From CAUZJO01 sp963580245 (lineage in GTDB: Bacteria; Sumerlaeota; Sumerlaeia; MVZB01): a stretch of 64,000 bases of DNA. Numbering within the stretch: position 1 is the stretch's first letter; each line of letters begins with the position of its first letter. Positions 34,555 to 44,354 of the stretch are shown here, in pieces. The notes beneath the pieces were generated by a model. It saw nothing but the letters and a program-made list of their open reading frames with translations. It made no database searches and was not told the origin of the DNA. The position numbers were made by a program, and so were the translations under genes. The DNA lies in NCBI GenBank assembly GCA_963580245.1, contig CAUZJO010000004.1, forward strand, positions 1 through 64,000, written 5' to 3'.

Positions 34555-36465
34555 ATGATCGCTCGGATGATATGTCAACGTGTCGCAAACTTGGTCTGGG
34601 GGTTCTTCTTGGGTGCCGCCTCTGTCTTCGCGCTTGATCCGGAGGCATTCCTCGATCTCGAGAAAATGAAACCCCGGGGCCAACGGTACGAAGCCCAGGT
34701 CCCCGACACGTTGGACCTGGCCGATCGGGCCGCGCTCGCGGTAAACAGCCTGACGCGCAACGTCGAGCCGGAGAAGTTTTACGCCGTCTATCAGAGTTAT
34801 CCGCTCTGGACCGACCCCGCGAATCCGGCTGGCCTAACCTGGAACATTACGGCCAAGAACGCGCGCACGTTGCCGTTCATGCGCGTCATGAGCGGGAGCG
34901 AGCAGAACCTCGAGGTCGAATACAACATCATGAAAACGCTGCTCACCTACGTCGCCGAGGACGGGATGATGTATTACCCGTTCGGCGGCGAGGGGGCGCC
35001 CGAGGGGACGGCCTATCCGGTCGTCGACGGCATCATGGCGTTGGCCACCGAGGTCTGGCATGAACGCGACGGGAACGACGCCTGGCTCGGCGCAATGGCC
35101 CTGCTCACAAAGGGGCTTTACAACATGGCGATCCGCGTCGAGGAACACAAATACACGTATCCCCGGTCCGAGCTGAAAACCGTCGTCGATGAGGTCCGGG
35201 CCTATTACCCCCCCGAATCCGGATATCGAGAAGACGGCACCTGGCACTGGACGACGCGCGGCAACAAGCCGCTCATCCCGTACCGGCCGCCCGATGAACC
35301 GTATCTCGACCAACAAGGCCTGGAGGGGGCGGTCAAATGGGAGCAATCCCACGCCATGCGCACGTTGGTGAAACACTATGCGCGCACCGGCCACGAAAAG
35401 TCGCTAGAGTTGGCCCGCCGGCTCGCGCGCTTCTGTTTGAAACCGTCGATGTGGGAAGATACCAGCGACGAAGGCTACCCCGGACATGAGCACGGCATCT
35501 TCGCCGGTCATTTTCACGGCAACATCACGGCGCTCTATTCCCTGCTGGAATTGGCGATCGCCGACGACGATCAACGGCTCAAGGAACTGGTGCGCGAGGC
35601 CTACGACCACGCCCGCCGGGTGGGCGTCATCCGGATGGGTTGGTTCCCGTGTTGGGTCTATCCTGAAAGATACAACCGCGACGCCGTTTACATAGGGATC
35701 AACGAAGCCTGCGGCGCGGCCGACATGGTCCTGCTGGCCGTCAAGCTGAGCGACGCCGGAGTGGGCGACTACTGGGACGACGTGGACCACATCGTGCGCA
35801 ACCACCTGAGCGAAATGCAGGCCTGCGACATCGAGCTGATCCGCGCGACGGGCGACCCGGTCCACGATCACGTCCGCGAACGGTTCGTCGGCGGCTTCGG
35901 CGATGGCGGTGTCACGGGCTTGCAGCGTAACATCAATGGCTGCTGCTCGGCCAATGGCGCGATGGGCCTCTATTACGCCTGGCACGGCATCACGCGCTTC
36001 GACCAGGGCGTGGCCACCGTGAACATGTTCCTCAACCGCGCCTCGGCGTGGATGGACATCGACAGCTGCCTGCCGTACGAGGGCAAAGTGGCGCTGCACA
36101 ACAAGCAGGCCCACACCGCCTACGTGCGCATCCCCGCGTGGGTCCCGCGCGCGGCGTTGAAGACCACCGTGAACGGCAAGGCCGTCAAGACCGCAAAGTC
36201 CAGCGCGTATCTTTTGTTTTCAAACCTCAAACCCGGCGACGAGATCCAACTTGAATTTCCCGTCGACCAACGGACCGACACCTACACGATCAACAAACAG
36301 GAATACTCGGTTTCGTTTCGCGGCAGTACGGTCGTCGACATCGACAACCGCATCGAGAGCGACAAGCTGTATCCGTACTATCTGCGCGACGGCTTCAAAG
36401 GCACGAAAGCGCCAACCAAAACCATCACCCGCTTCGCCGCCGATGATGTGCTTCCGCTGCAATAA
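34555..36465 (+). CDS. GH127-like (DUF1680-type) glycosidase, exported, copy 2
   Basis: A 636-residue paralogue of the protein at 31679, sharing the opening DTLDLADRAALAVN and the key sites. GINEACGAADMVLLAVKLSD holds Glu-x-Cys (about residue 383) and INGCCSANGAMGLYYAWHG holds Cys-Cys (about 464). The beta-sandwich follows (VNMFLNRASAW, YVRIPAWVP). Its export signal is an ordinary Sec-type N-terminus (NLVWGFFLGAASVFAL) instead of a Tat lipoprotein signal, so the two copies may sit in different envelope locations. AAGGAG is 8 nt before ATG 34555. It follows the deleted sulfatase, repeating the sulfatase-glycosidase order of the first unit. Confidence 0.8.
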   Translation: MIARMICQRVANLVWGFFLGAASVFALDPEAFLDLEKMKPRGQRYEAQVPDTLDLADRAALAVNSLTRNVEPEKFYAVYQSYPLWTDPANPAGLTWNITAKNARTLPFMRVMSGSEQNLEVEYNIMKTLLTYVAEDGMMYYPFGGEGAPEGTAYPVVDGIMALATEVWHERDGNDAWLGAMALLTKGLYNMAIRVEEHKYTYPRSELKTVVDEVRAYYPPESGYREDGTWHWTTRGNKPLIPYRPPDEPYLDQQGLEGAVKWEQSHAMRTLVKHYARTGHEKSLELARRLARFCLKPSMWEDTSDEGYPGHEHGIFAGHFHGNITALYSLLELAIADDDQRLKELVREAYDHARRVGVIRMGWFPCWVYPERYNRDAVYIGINEACGAADMVLLAVKLSDAGVGDYWDDVDHIVRNHLSEMQACDIELIRATGDPVHDHVRERFVGGFGDGGVTGLQRNINGCCSANGAMGLYYAWHGITRFDQGVATVNMFLNRASAWMDIDSCLPYEGKVALHNKQAHTAYVRIPAWVPRAALKTTVNGKAVKTAKSSAYLLFSNLKPGDEIQLEFPVDQRTDTYTINKQEYSVSFRGSTVVDIDNRIESDKLYPYYLRDGFKGTKAPTKTITRFAADDVLPLQ

Positions 36466-36520
36466 CCTCGATGCCGGATAAGAATCCATGGACGCTCCGG
36501 GTGTCAAACGTCCTCTGCGC

Positions 36521-37350
36521 TCAGAGCAACAAACCGGCAATCGCGGCGGTTGTCCAGGAGGCAAGCGCGCCGCCGAACATGGCGCGTAGCGCGAGGCGGG
36601 CGAGGTCCCCGCGCCGTTCGGGAGCGATGGCCCCCAAGCCGCCCAGTTGAATTCCGATCGATCCGAAGTTGGCGAAGCCGCACAGCGCGATCGTCACCGA
36701 CCGCTCGGAGAGTTGCCCCGCCCCGACCAGGTCCGTCAACCGCTCGTAGGCGATAAACTCGGTGACGCAGATTTTTGTGCCGAGCAGATTGCCGACCTTG
36801 GCGGCATCTTCCCAGGCCACGCCCATCACGAGCGCGATCGGTGCGAACAGCTTGCCAAACAGGGTCGCCAGGCTGCCCGGCACGGCGCCGCGGTGTTCCG
36901 TCCCGTCGCCCGTCGAGAGAGCCTCGCCCCCCAACCACCGCCCGTCGATCAAATCGTCAAGCCCCCCAGGACCCAGTCCACGGCGGCGATCAATGCGATG
37001 AACGCGATCAACATGGCCGCCACGTTGATGGCCAACCGCATCCCGTCGGTCGCCCCTCGCGCCGCGGCGTCCAGGAGGTTGTCGCCCACGTCGATGTCGG
37101 GCAGCTTCGCCCCTCCCACCGTTTTGGGTTCTTCGATTTCGGGGACCATCAACTTGGCGATGACCAGCGCCGCGGGGGCCGACATCACGCTGGCGATGAT
37201 GAGGTGATGGGCCGAGACGCCCATGCCGATCTAGGCGGCCAACACGCCGCCCGCGATCGTCGCGAAACCCCCGACCATCACGGCGTTGAGTTCGGAGAAC
37301 GTCATCGCGCCGATATAGGGCCGGATCATCAGCGGCGCCTCGGTCGCCCG
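36521..37350 (-). pseudogene. NupC-type concentrative nucleoside transporter, remnant
   Basis: Two frames together give the C-terminal two thirds of a NupC/CNT transporter: [68 protein letters not shown] and VTIALCGFANFGSIGIQLGG. Defects are an amber codon at 37231-37233 where a Tyr is expected, a one-base loss near 36955 (GGL/DDLID junction) and absence of the N-terminal membrane helices upstream of about 37350. The gene is therefore dead. It lies between the GH127-like gene and a glycosyltransferase, which suggests the right-hand edge of a rearranged region. Confidence 0.85.
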
Positions 37351-37398
37351 CCCCCGCGCTGATGACCTGCTTTCGACGGCGAGAGACCGGAGCCTAAA

Positions 37399-38370
37399 TC
37401 AATGCTTCAAGAGGGTCTGTGGATTATCAAGCGCGGGGACCGATCGACGCGCGCGACGGTCAAGGTGCCAGGCCGGCCAATGCAACAGGCCCGAGGCATA
37501 GGCCCGCAAGACTGACCCCAAACGCCCCTGGCGCGCCATGTCGATGAGCCATCGCAGCTCGACTTTCAACGCGGCCCGGCGCCCACCCGGCAGGCCGCGC
37601 AGCGTCAGGTAGCGCATCCGGTTGCGCGTGTAACGGTAGACGAACCGCCGGCTACCGGTGACTTGGGTGAGGGATTCATGGTGAATCAACCAGGCCGCCG
37701 GTTCGTACCACAACTTCCAGCCCGCCCGCGCCATCCGAACCTCCAGGTCCACTTCCTCGAAGTAGATCGGAAAAAACTTCGGGTCGAGCAGGCCGACCTG
37801 CGCCAGGGCCTCGCGCCGCATGGCCAGCGCCGCGCCGGTCACGTAATCGCATTCGCCGGGCGTTTCCCACTGACCGTCGTCCTCCTCGCCCGTCCCCAGA
37901 TGCACCGTGTTGCCGTTGGGGAGGATCGCCCCGCCCGCATGTTGGATGATCCGCCCGCCCGGGTAAAGCAACTTGCATCCGACCGACCCGATGCGCGGAT
38001 CGCGCTCGAACGGCGCGGCCAGGGCGGCCACCCAATTCTCCGGGACTTCGGTGTCGTCGTTGAGCAAGACAATGATCTCGCCCCGCGCGGCCTGGATGCC
38101 CACGTTGTTGCCCCCGCTGAAGCCGAGGTTGCGCTCGATGTTCAGTAACCGCGCCGCCGGAAACCGCTCGCGGACCAGGTCCGGCGTCGAATCCTCGGAA
38201 CCGTTATTCACGACGATCACCTCGAACGGCGGCCCTTTGCAGGCCAAAACGCTCGTCAAACAGGCCGACAGCACCCGCTCGCCGTTCAGCGAGCAGACGA
38301 CGACGGAAACAAGCGGTGTCTGGAGTTCGTCGGCAGGGGGCGTGGGCTGATCTGGTTCTTTTGAACTCAT
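37399..38370 (-). CDS. Family 2 glycosyltransferase (WbbL/rhamnosyltransferase-like)
   Basis: A cytoplasmic GT2 enzyme of 323 residues. VSVVVCSLNGERVLSACLTS and FEVIVVNNGSEDSTPDLV form the nucleotide-sugar binding start. EIIVLLNDDTEVPENWV contains the Asp-x-Asp-like metal site. YVTGAALAMRREAL and FFPIYFEEVDLEVRMARAGW carry the catalytic ED region. This arrangement is typical of dTDP-rhamnosyl transferases of the WbbL group acting in O-antigen or exopolysaccharide assembly. It stands alone and reads away from uvrB. The sugar specificity is inferred only from family resemblance. Confidence 0.85.
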   Translation of the reverse strand: MSSKEPDQPTPPADELQTPLVSVVVCSLNGERVLSACLTSVLACKGPPFEVIVVNNGSEDSTPDLVRERFPAARLLNIERNLGFSGGNNVGIQAARGEIIVLLNDDTEVPENWVAALAAPFERDPRIGSVGCKLLYPGGRIIQHAGGAILPNGNTVHLGTGEEDDGQWETPGECDYVTGAALAMRREALAQVGLLDPKFFPIYFEEVDLEVRMARAGWKLWYEPAAWLIHHESLTQVTGSRRFVYRYTRNRMRYLTLRGLPGGRRAALKVELRWLIDMARQGRLGSVLRAYASGLLHWPAWHLDRRARRSVPALDNPQTLLKH

Positions 38371-38677
38371 GCGGCCGCCATGTTAGCCCCTCAATCATGG
38401 ATGGATCAAGCTTGCCCTGGGATAGGAGGCATGGTCAACGCTTCCACAACCGCTTCAAACACCACGAAGCCTAGTCGATGGAATTGATGTCCGTCTCATC
38501 CTTCCGGGTCGGGAGCCAAGAGCCGATCATCAACCAGAACAGGGATCCTTCATCGAAGCGCCGTTTACTGCCAAGACTGAATCACACCCTGTTTTCACCT
38601 GTCCCCCGACCGCCGCTTAATCTAAAATGGAATCGAGTACGCGCCGAGAAGATAAACCGGCGGAGAGAAACGCGCGA
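38371..38677. other. Divergent intergenic region between glycosyltransferase and uvrB
   Basis: About 300 nt without a gene. It must hold the divergent promoters of the glycosyltransferase and uvrB. I see no hairpin element of the kind found in other gaps and no LexA-type box that I can name with confidence. Confidence 0.5.
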
Positions 38678-40687
38678 ATGCCTCCCTTCAAAATCCACAC
38701 CGACTTCGAACTGAGCGGGGACCAGCCGCAGGCGATTGAGCGACTGACGGCGGGGTTGGGAGCGGGGTTGCCGTCTCAGGTGCTGCTGGGCGTAACGGGG
38801 TCGGGCAAGACGTTTACGATGGCCAACGTCATCGAGCGCGTCCAGCGCCCCACGCTGGTCCTTACCCACAACAAGGTCCTCGCCGCGCAGCTTTATCGCG
38901 AGTTCAAGGAACTCTTCCCCGAAAACGCCGTCGAGTTTTTCGTTTCGTATTACGATTACTATCAGCCCGAGGCTTACATTGCCTCGTCTGATACCTATAT
39001 CGAGAAGGACAGTTCGATCAACGAGGAGCTGGATAAGCTGCGGCTGTCGGCGACCCGTTCGCTCATCGAGCGGCGCGACGTGGTGATCGTCTCGTCGGTC
39101 TCGTGCATCTATGGGATCGGCTCGCCGGCGGAGTATCGGAAATTCGTCGTGCTGGTCGAGCGCGGGCGCGAGGCGGATCGCGACGAGGTCCTGCGCCAGC
39201 TCGTCGACGGCCAGTATCAACGCAACGACGTCGATTTCCATCGCGGCACGTTTCGCGTGCGGGGCGACGTGATCGACATCTACCCCGCCTACGAGGACAA
39301 GTCGGCGATCCGCGTCGAGTTTTTCGGCGACGTGGTCGACATGATCCACGAGATCGACCCGCTGACCGGCCAGCGGCGGCGCGGGCTGCAACGCGCGACG
39401 ATTTTTCCGACCAGCCACTACGTCACCAGCCGCCCGCGCCTGGAGAAGGCCCTGCGTTCGATCGCCGTCGAACTCGAGGAGCGGGTCGGTGAAATGGAGG
39501 CGCAAAAACAGCTCGTCGAGGCGCAACGCCTGCGCGGACGGACCAAGTACGACCTCGAGATGATGTTGGAGATGGGAACCTGCGCCGGCATCGAGAACTA
39601 CTCGCGCCACCTCGACGGCCGCCAACCCGGCGATCCCCCCAGCACGCTGCTCGATTTCTTCCCCGATGATTTCATGCTGTTCGTCGATGAGAGCCACGTC
39701 TCGATCCCGCAGGTGCGCGCCATGTATAACGGCGATCGCGCGCGCAAGACCGTCTTGGTCGAGCACGGCTTCCGGCTGCCGTCGGCGCTCGATAACCGGC
39801 CGCTGAAATTCGAGGAGTTTCTGGGGCGGCTCAATCAGGTCCTGTTCGTCTCCGCCACGCCCGCCGAATGGGAATTGGAGCGTAGCGAGGGCGTGGTCGT
39901 CGAACAGGTACTGCGCCCCACGGGCCTGATGGACCCGCCCATCGAGGTGCGTCCCGCCGCCGATCAGGTCGAGGACCTGCTCGGCGAAATCCGCGAGCGC
40001 CAAGAGCGCGGCGAACGCGTGCTCATCACCACGCTGACCAAACGGATGGCCGAAGACCTCACCGAATATTACCGCGAGCTGGGCGTCAAGGCGCGTTACA
40101 TGCACTCGGACATCGACACGATCGAGCGCACGGAAATCATCCGCGACCTGCGCCTGGGCGTCTTCGACGTGCTGGTGGGGATCAACCTGTTGCGCGAGGG
40201 ATTGGACCTGCCCGAAGTGAGCTTGGTGGCCGTGCTCGACGCCGATAAGGAAGGCTTCCTGCGCTCGCGCACCTCGCTGATCCAAACCGCCGGCCGCGCC
40301 GCCCGCAACGTCGAGGGCCGCGTGATCCTATACGGCGACAAGGTGACCGCATCAATGCGCACCGCGATCGATGAGACCGGCCGCCGCCGCGCGGTCCAGG
40401 CCGAGTTCAACGAAAAGCACGGCATCACGCCGCAAACGATCCGCAAGGAGATCAAGAACATCCTGGACACGGTCTACGAATCCGACTACGCCCCGATCCC
40501 GATGCTCGATCAGGTCGCCGAACAGGAAGCCGAATACATAACCCCCAAAGAATACAAACGCCGCGTGACCCGCCTCAAAAAACAGATGCTAGACGCGGCG
40601 TCCAAACTCGAATTCGAGAAGGCGGCGAAGCTGCGCGACGAACTCTTCACCCTGGAGAAAAAGTATCTCGAGACCATGGGGATGTAG
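38678..40687 (+). CDS. uvrB: UvrABC excinuclease subunit B
   Basis: The 669-residue damage-verification helicase of nucleotide excision repair. Walker [14 protein letters not shown] (about 42-54) and the beta-hairpin [20 protein letters not shown] (about 93-112), which clamps DNA, are intact. Other motifs are [11 protein letters not shown] (Walker B), [39 protein letters not shown] and QTAGRAARN. The C-terminal UVR coiled-coil that binds UvrC is present ([20 protein letters not shown]). ATG 38678 matches the family start ([19 protein letters not shown]); the upstream codons are unlikely. It ends with TAG, so TAG is a functional stop here. Confidence 0.97.
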   Translation: MPPFKIHTDFELSGDQPQAIERLTAGLGAGLPSQVLLGVTGSGKTFTMANVIERVQRPTLVLTHNKVLAAQLYREFKELFPENAVEFFVSYYDYYQPEAYIASSDTYIEKDSSINEELDKLRLSATRSLIERRDVVIVSSVSCIYGIGSPAEYRKFVVLVERGREADRDEVLRQLVDGQYQRNDVDFHRGTFRVRGDVIDIYPAYEDKSAIRVEFFGDVVDMIHEIDPLTGQRRRGLQRATIFPTSHYVTSRPRLEKALRSIAVELEERVGEMEAQKQLVEAQRLRGRTKYDLEMMLEMGTCAGIENYSRHLDGRQPGDPPSTLLDFFPDDFMLFVDESHVSIPQVRAMYNGDRARKTVLVEHGFRLPSALDNRPLKFEEFLGRLNQVLFVSATPAEWELERSEGVVVEQVLRPTGLMDPPIEVRPAADQVEDLLGEIRERQERGERVLITTLTKRMAEDLTEYYRELGVKARYMHSDIDTIERTEIIRDLRLGVFDVLVGINLLREGLDLPEVSLVAVLDADKEGFLRSRTSLIQTAGRAARNVEGRVILYGDKVTASMRTAIDETGRRRAVQAEFNEKHGITPQTIRKEIKNILDTVYESDYAPIPMLDQVAEQEAEYITPKEYKRRVTRLKKQMLDAASKLEFEKAAKLRDELFTLEKKYLETMGM

Positions 40688-40845
40688 TCCGGCGATCTTC
40701 TTTCCGAGGCCCCCTCCCCCGCGTCGCGGAGTCCAGATACGAATCAACCCCGGCGAAGTCGAAGGATCACCCCCACCGACTCCACTGGGGTTGAAATTTT
40801 GACCGCGAACGAATTCCCGACCGAATCCAATCGCCCGAGATCGAT

Positions 40846-42466
40846 TCAGATCAGCCCGGCCAACTCGACGGCCCGCAGGGCCCGCTTCCAAGCCCTCCGC
40901 AAATGAACGATGGCCTCGTCGTAATTTTCCGCGACGACATCTTCTTCAGCTAAGGCCCTTTCCGCCTCGGCCTGGAAAATCTTGCTCAAGACCTGCCCAC
41001 ATCCCGTGGGTGGCGTCGCGTCGTTGCATCCCGCGTTGCTCGCCGCGGTCTGCGCCGCTTGAATCGCCGTGTCGACAATTCTCCTGTCGGCTTCGATCAG
41101 CAACAAGACCGCCTCGCGAACCGCCGCCTTGTCCTCATCGCTCGTCCCGGCGTCTTGCAGGACCGCCATCAACTCCTCCGCAGCCCGCCGCTCGCGACGG
41201 AACACCTTGATGCCATTGGTCTCGTTCGGGGTGAAATCGTCAATGTAGAGTTCCGACAGTAAACTGCGCGCAACAAACCGAATCGCTTCCAGAATCTTCT
41301 CATCCACCAACGCGTTGCCAGACGGCACGCGATCAATCAGCGTACTGATAGCAATGGCTTTGAGTTCTCTGGGTGACAGGCATTCGATCTCTGACACCCA
41401 TAGAAGAAACAATGTCCCTCTCAGGCTCCCAGGTGCCCAGGGCGGCATCCCAGCGTAGAAATGACGTGTAGTTTCCACCCTCGGGACGATTATTGGCGAC
41501 GAGCATATCGTTATCGCCATCCTCATCGACGTCAAGAATGATCACTCCCTTTGGCCACTCTCCAACAGGGACTTCTATGGGGTCACCGCTATGAAACACA
41601 CCTAGGTCGTTGTCCCAACGGATGACTCTCACGAAATCTGCGTTAGGAGGGGATGACACGATGTCGTTATAGCCATCATTGGTTGCGTCGCCGACGGAGT
41701 AACGGTGGAGAACACCTCCTATATTGAAAGGCGCGACGGCATCGTAATCTTGGGTGGTGTCGTTCCAATGAAAACCCTCTGCATTGTTACCGTTGGCGTC
41801 AAAGAGGATATCATTGAACTGATCATTGTTGATGTCTTTGATGTTTACACCGCCACCACCCCCATCCAGCTCGTAAAGGATGTTAAAAGAGTCTGTGTCG
41901 AAGGATACTTCTAGAATGAGAGTCTTGGGATCATCCGCGACGTTAGAGATGACCACTTCATTTAGACCGTCATTGTTGGCATCACCGATAGCCGCCGATG
42001 CTACGCCGGGCCGTCCGGGTAAATCTACCGTGTCGAAATCTATTCCATTCCAATGGAGAGCGACGAAAACCTTATTGCCTCCCGATGCGCTGAATAGGCC
42101 AATAATGTCGCCACAGCCGTCGTTATCAATATCGCCAACATAGACAAACAATCCGGGGCGGGATGTGATATTTTTCGAAGTTTCCGGGCCGATACCATCG
42201 GCGTTTCCAAAAAAGACCGACATCCCGCCCGGATTCTGGTTGATCGTCACGATATCGTCAAAACCATCACAATCAAAATCTCCGATGCCTATGTCCAGCG
42301 GCTTGTCGCCACTGACAGGAATAATCGACGCGGAACAAAAATCGCCGCATTGGAGTGGAATTGCATCCGTTGCCTGAGCCGTGGCCAAAGCAAACGTCAG
42401 GAGGATAATTCTCCGGGTACATGTGTTGTGAGCCGTGGTCAAGCAACGAAGTGGTGGACTAAGCAT
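40846..42466 (-). pseudogene. Secreted FG-GAP/VCBS-repeat protein with C-terminal helical module, frameshifted
   Basis: From ATG 42466 (AGGAGG about 8 nt upstream) the frame encodes a signal peptide and about six FG-GAP/VCBS calcium-binding repeats, visible as DFDCDGFDDIV, DIDNDGCGDII, DANNDGLNEVV, DINNDQFNDIL, DATNDGYNDIV and DVDEDGDNDML. The frame degenerates after ERDIVSSMG near 41395 and stops at 41333. In another frame the protein resumes as VSEIECLSPRELKAIAISTL and runs to 40846 as a helical, Ala/Glu-rich module. One base change near 41395 would make a single protein of about 540 residues. The repeat part is lower in GC than its neighbours. A surface-exposed, calcium-dependent binding protein is inferred. 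Confidence 0.7.
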
Positions 42467-42589
42467 GTTACATCCTCCTGGTTGTTTCCGACTTCGATAC
42501 CCGCGCCTTCCCGCGCTGCATCTAGCCTCAAATGGAATCTCTGGATCCCTATAGACATAGAACTTGATTTCAGCTGAGAGGTTTGGCGG

Positions 42590-42700
42590 GAATCACAAAA
42601 AATAGTTATTTATATGAGTAGTATATATCTATTATTGTTTATACTGGAAACGTATAACTATAATATAATTTATATCAATTATCGCAAAATGTCTTAATCG
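42590..42700. other. Strongly AT-rich block upstream of the FG-GAP gene
   Basis: The sequence between the FG-GAP gene and yggS turns almost entirely A/T for about 100 nt (runs such as TATATCTATTATTG and TATAATATAATTTATATC). This contrasts sharply with the GC-rich surroundings. It lies upstream of the lower-GC FG-GAP gene and could be its promoter/H-NS-like silenced region or a scar of transferred DNA. No ORF is present. Confidence 0.7.
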
Positions 42701-42757
42701 CCTACAGCAGCAATATGAGTCTTTTTAAATCGGTGCCGCAATGAATCTACGAATCTC

Positions 42758-43504
42758 TCAAGCCGTCGGCCGTGGACCGAAGATCGCCGTTCCGATCCGA
42801 ACGATTGTCGCGCCCTCCTCGATCGCCGTTTCGAAATCGCCGCTCATCCCCATCGACAGATGCCGTGGCTCGAATTGAGGCGCGGGCTGGGATTCGAGGA
42901 GCAGTTGTCGCAGACGGGCGAAGTGGGGGCGTGATTGTTCCGGGTCCTCGGCGTAGGGTGGGATGGTCAACAGGCCCTCGGCCCGCACGTGGGGGGCGTG
43001 GGTGAGGGCTTGGAGGAGGTCTGGGAGGCACTGGGGTGGGGCACCGTGTTTGGATGACTCGCCGGAGACGTTGATTTGGAGGAGGATTCGTTGGGTCAGG
43101 CCCAACGCGGCGGCGCGACGTTCCAGGGCCTCGATCAGGGGGATGGAATCGACCGAGTGGATCAGGTCGAAGCGGCCGACGACGGCGTTGGCTTTTTTTC
43201 GCTGGAGGTGGCCCACGAGATGCCAGCGGGCCTGGTTGCCGACGGCGTCGATCTTGCCCAGTGCCTCCTGAACGCGGCTTTCGCCCAAGTCTCGCTGGCC
43301 AGCCGCGATCGCCGCGCGCAGGACCGGGACCGGATGGGTCTTGCCGACGGCGACGAGCAGGACGTCTTTGGGATTGCGGCCCGCCCGCTTGGCGACCGCG
43401 TCGATCCGCTCGTGAACGAGGGCCAGGCGTTCGGGGATCCCCGCGATCGCGCCCTCCGACCCGGCCGGCGACGGATTATTGGTTTGCTCGGGAATCTCGG
43501 ACAT
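42758..43504 (-). CDS. yggS: YggS-family PLP homeostasis protein
   Basis: A PLP-binding alanine-racemase-fold protein of 248 residues, member of YggS/PROSC/PipY. Family blocks present: [19 protein letters not shown] (with the PLP lysine in VGKTHP), [53 protein letters not shown] and [20 protein letters not shown]. These proteins keep pyridoxal phosphate in balance and have no known catalysis. The first ~25 residues are a Pro/Ser-rich extension. It is divergent from the LPS-core operon with only about 43 nt between starts, so the promoters must overlap. Confidence 0.93.
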   Translation of the reverse strand: MSEIPEQTNNPSPAGSEGAIAGIPERLALVHERIDAVAKRAGRNPKDVLLVAVGKTHPVPVLRAAIAAGQRDLGESRVQEALGKIDAVGNQARWHLVGHLQRKKANAVVGRFDLIHSVDSIPLIEALERRAAALGLTQRILLQINVSGESSKHGAPPQCLPDLLQALTHAPHVRAEGLLTIPPYAEDPEQSRPHFARLRQLLLESQPAPQFEPRHLSMGMSGDFETAIEEGATIVRIGTAIFGPRPTA

Positions 43505-43547
43505 TGCTACGATACCTCATCCTCGTGCCGGCCAGGCGCCCGCTCCC

Positions 43548-44354
43548 ATGAATCGCACCCACCCGCCTCGATCCAAGATAACCGCCCTGATCCCAACGTT
43601 CAACGAGCAGGCCAACATCGCCGCGTGCATCGCCTCGGTCGAGTGGGCCGACGAGGTCTTCGTGATCGACTCGTTCAGCGAGGACGAGACCCCGCGCATC
43701 GCCGCCGAGGCCGGGGCGCGCGTGGTCCAGCACGAATACGTCAACTCGGCCACCCAAAAAAACTGGGCCATCCCCCAGGCCGCTCACGAATGGGTCCTGA
43801 TCGTTGACTCCGACGAACGGGTCACCCCGGCGCTGAGGGCGGAAATCGCGGCGGTCCTCGCGGCGGATGCGCGCGGCGAGTCCGGCGTCGATGACGGCTA
43901 CCGCATCGGGCGGCTCAATCACTTCCTGGGCCGACGCGTGCGTTACTGCGGTTGGCAAAACGACACCTGCCTGCGCCTGTTCCGGCGCGACCGCGGCCGC
44001 TATCAGGATCGCGAGGTCCACGCCGACGTGATCATCGAGGGCACGGTGGGGAGGCTCGAAAACAAACTGCTGCACTACACGTTCACCAACTTCGACCAGT
44101 ATATGCGCAAGTTCAATCGCTATGCGATCTGGGCGGCGGGAGATCGCGGCCAGTCGACGCGCAAGGTCCGCTGGCACCACCTCTTGCTGCGCCCGGTGGC
44201 GCGGTTCCTGAAGCAGTATTTCCTCAAGCGCGGTTTTCTGGATGGTCGCGTCGGGCTGGTCGTGTGCATGCTGGCCGCGTTCAGCGTCTTCATGAAATAC
44301 GCCCGGCTGCTCGAACGCCAGCTCAATCAGCCCATGGTTAAAACCAAGGCATGA
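43548..44354 (+). CDS. WaaE/KdtX-type LPS-core glycosyltransferase
   Basis: A GT2 enzyme of 268 residues. KITALIPTFNEQANIAACIA and VEWADEVFVIDSFSEDETP are typical of the WaaE/LgtF group. WVLIVDSDERVTPALRAEI contains the DxD-like site. GWQNDTCLRLFRRDRGRYQD and REVHADVIIEG carry the acceptor and catalytic region. WaaE adds a glucose to heptose I of the LPS inner core in enterobacteria. ATG 43548 is chosen because upstream codons overlap the divergent yggS start. The stop overlaps the next start (ATGA at 44351-44354). The exact sugar is not certain. Confidence 0.85.
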   Translation: MNRTHPPRSKITALIPTFNEQANIAACIASVEWADEVFVIDSFSEDETPRIAAEAGARVVQHEYVNSATQKNWAIPQAAHEWVLIVDSDERVTPALRAEIAAVLAADARGESGVDDGYRIGRLNHFLGRRVRYCGWQNDTCLRLFRRDRGRYQDREVHADVIIEGTVGRLENKLLHYTFTNFDQYMRKFNRYAIWAAGDRGQSTRKVRWHHLLLRPVARFLKQYFLKRGFLDGRVGLVVCMLAAFSVFMKYARLLERQLNQPMVKTKA

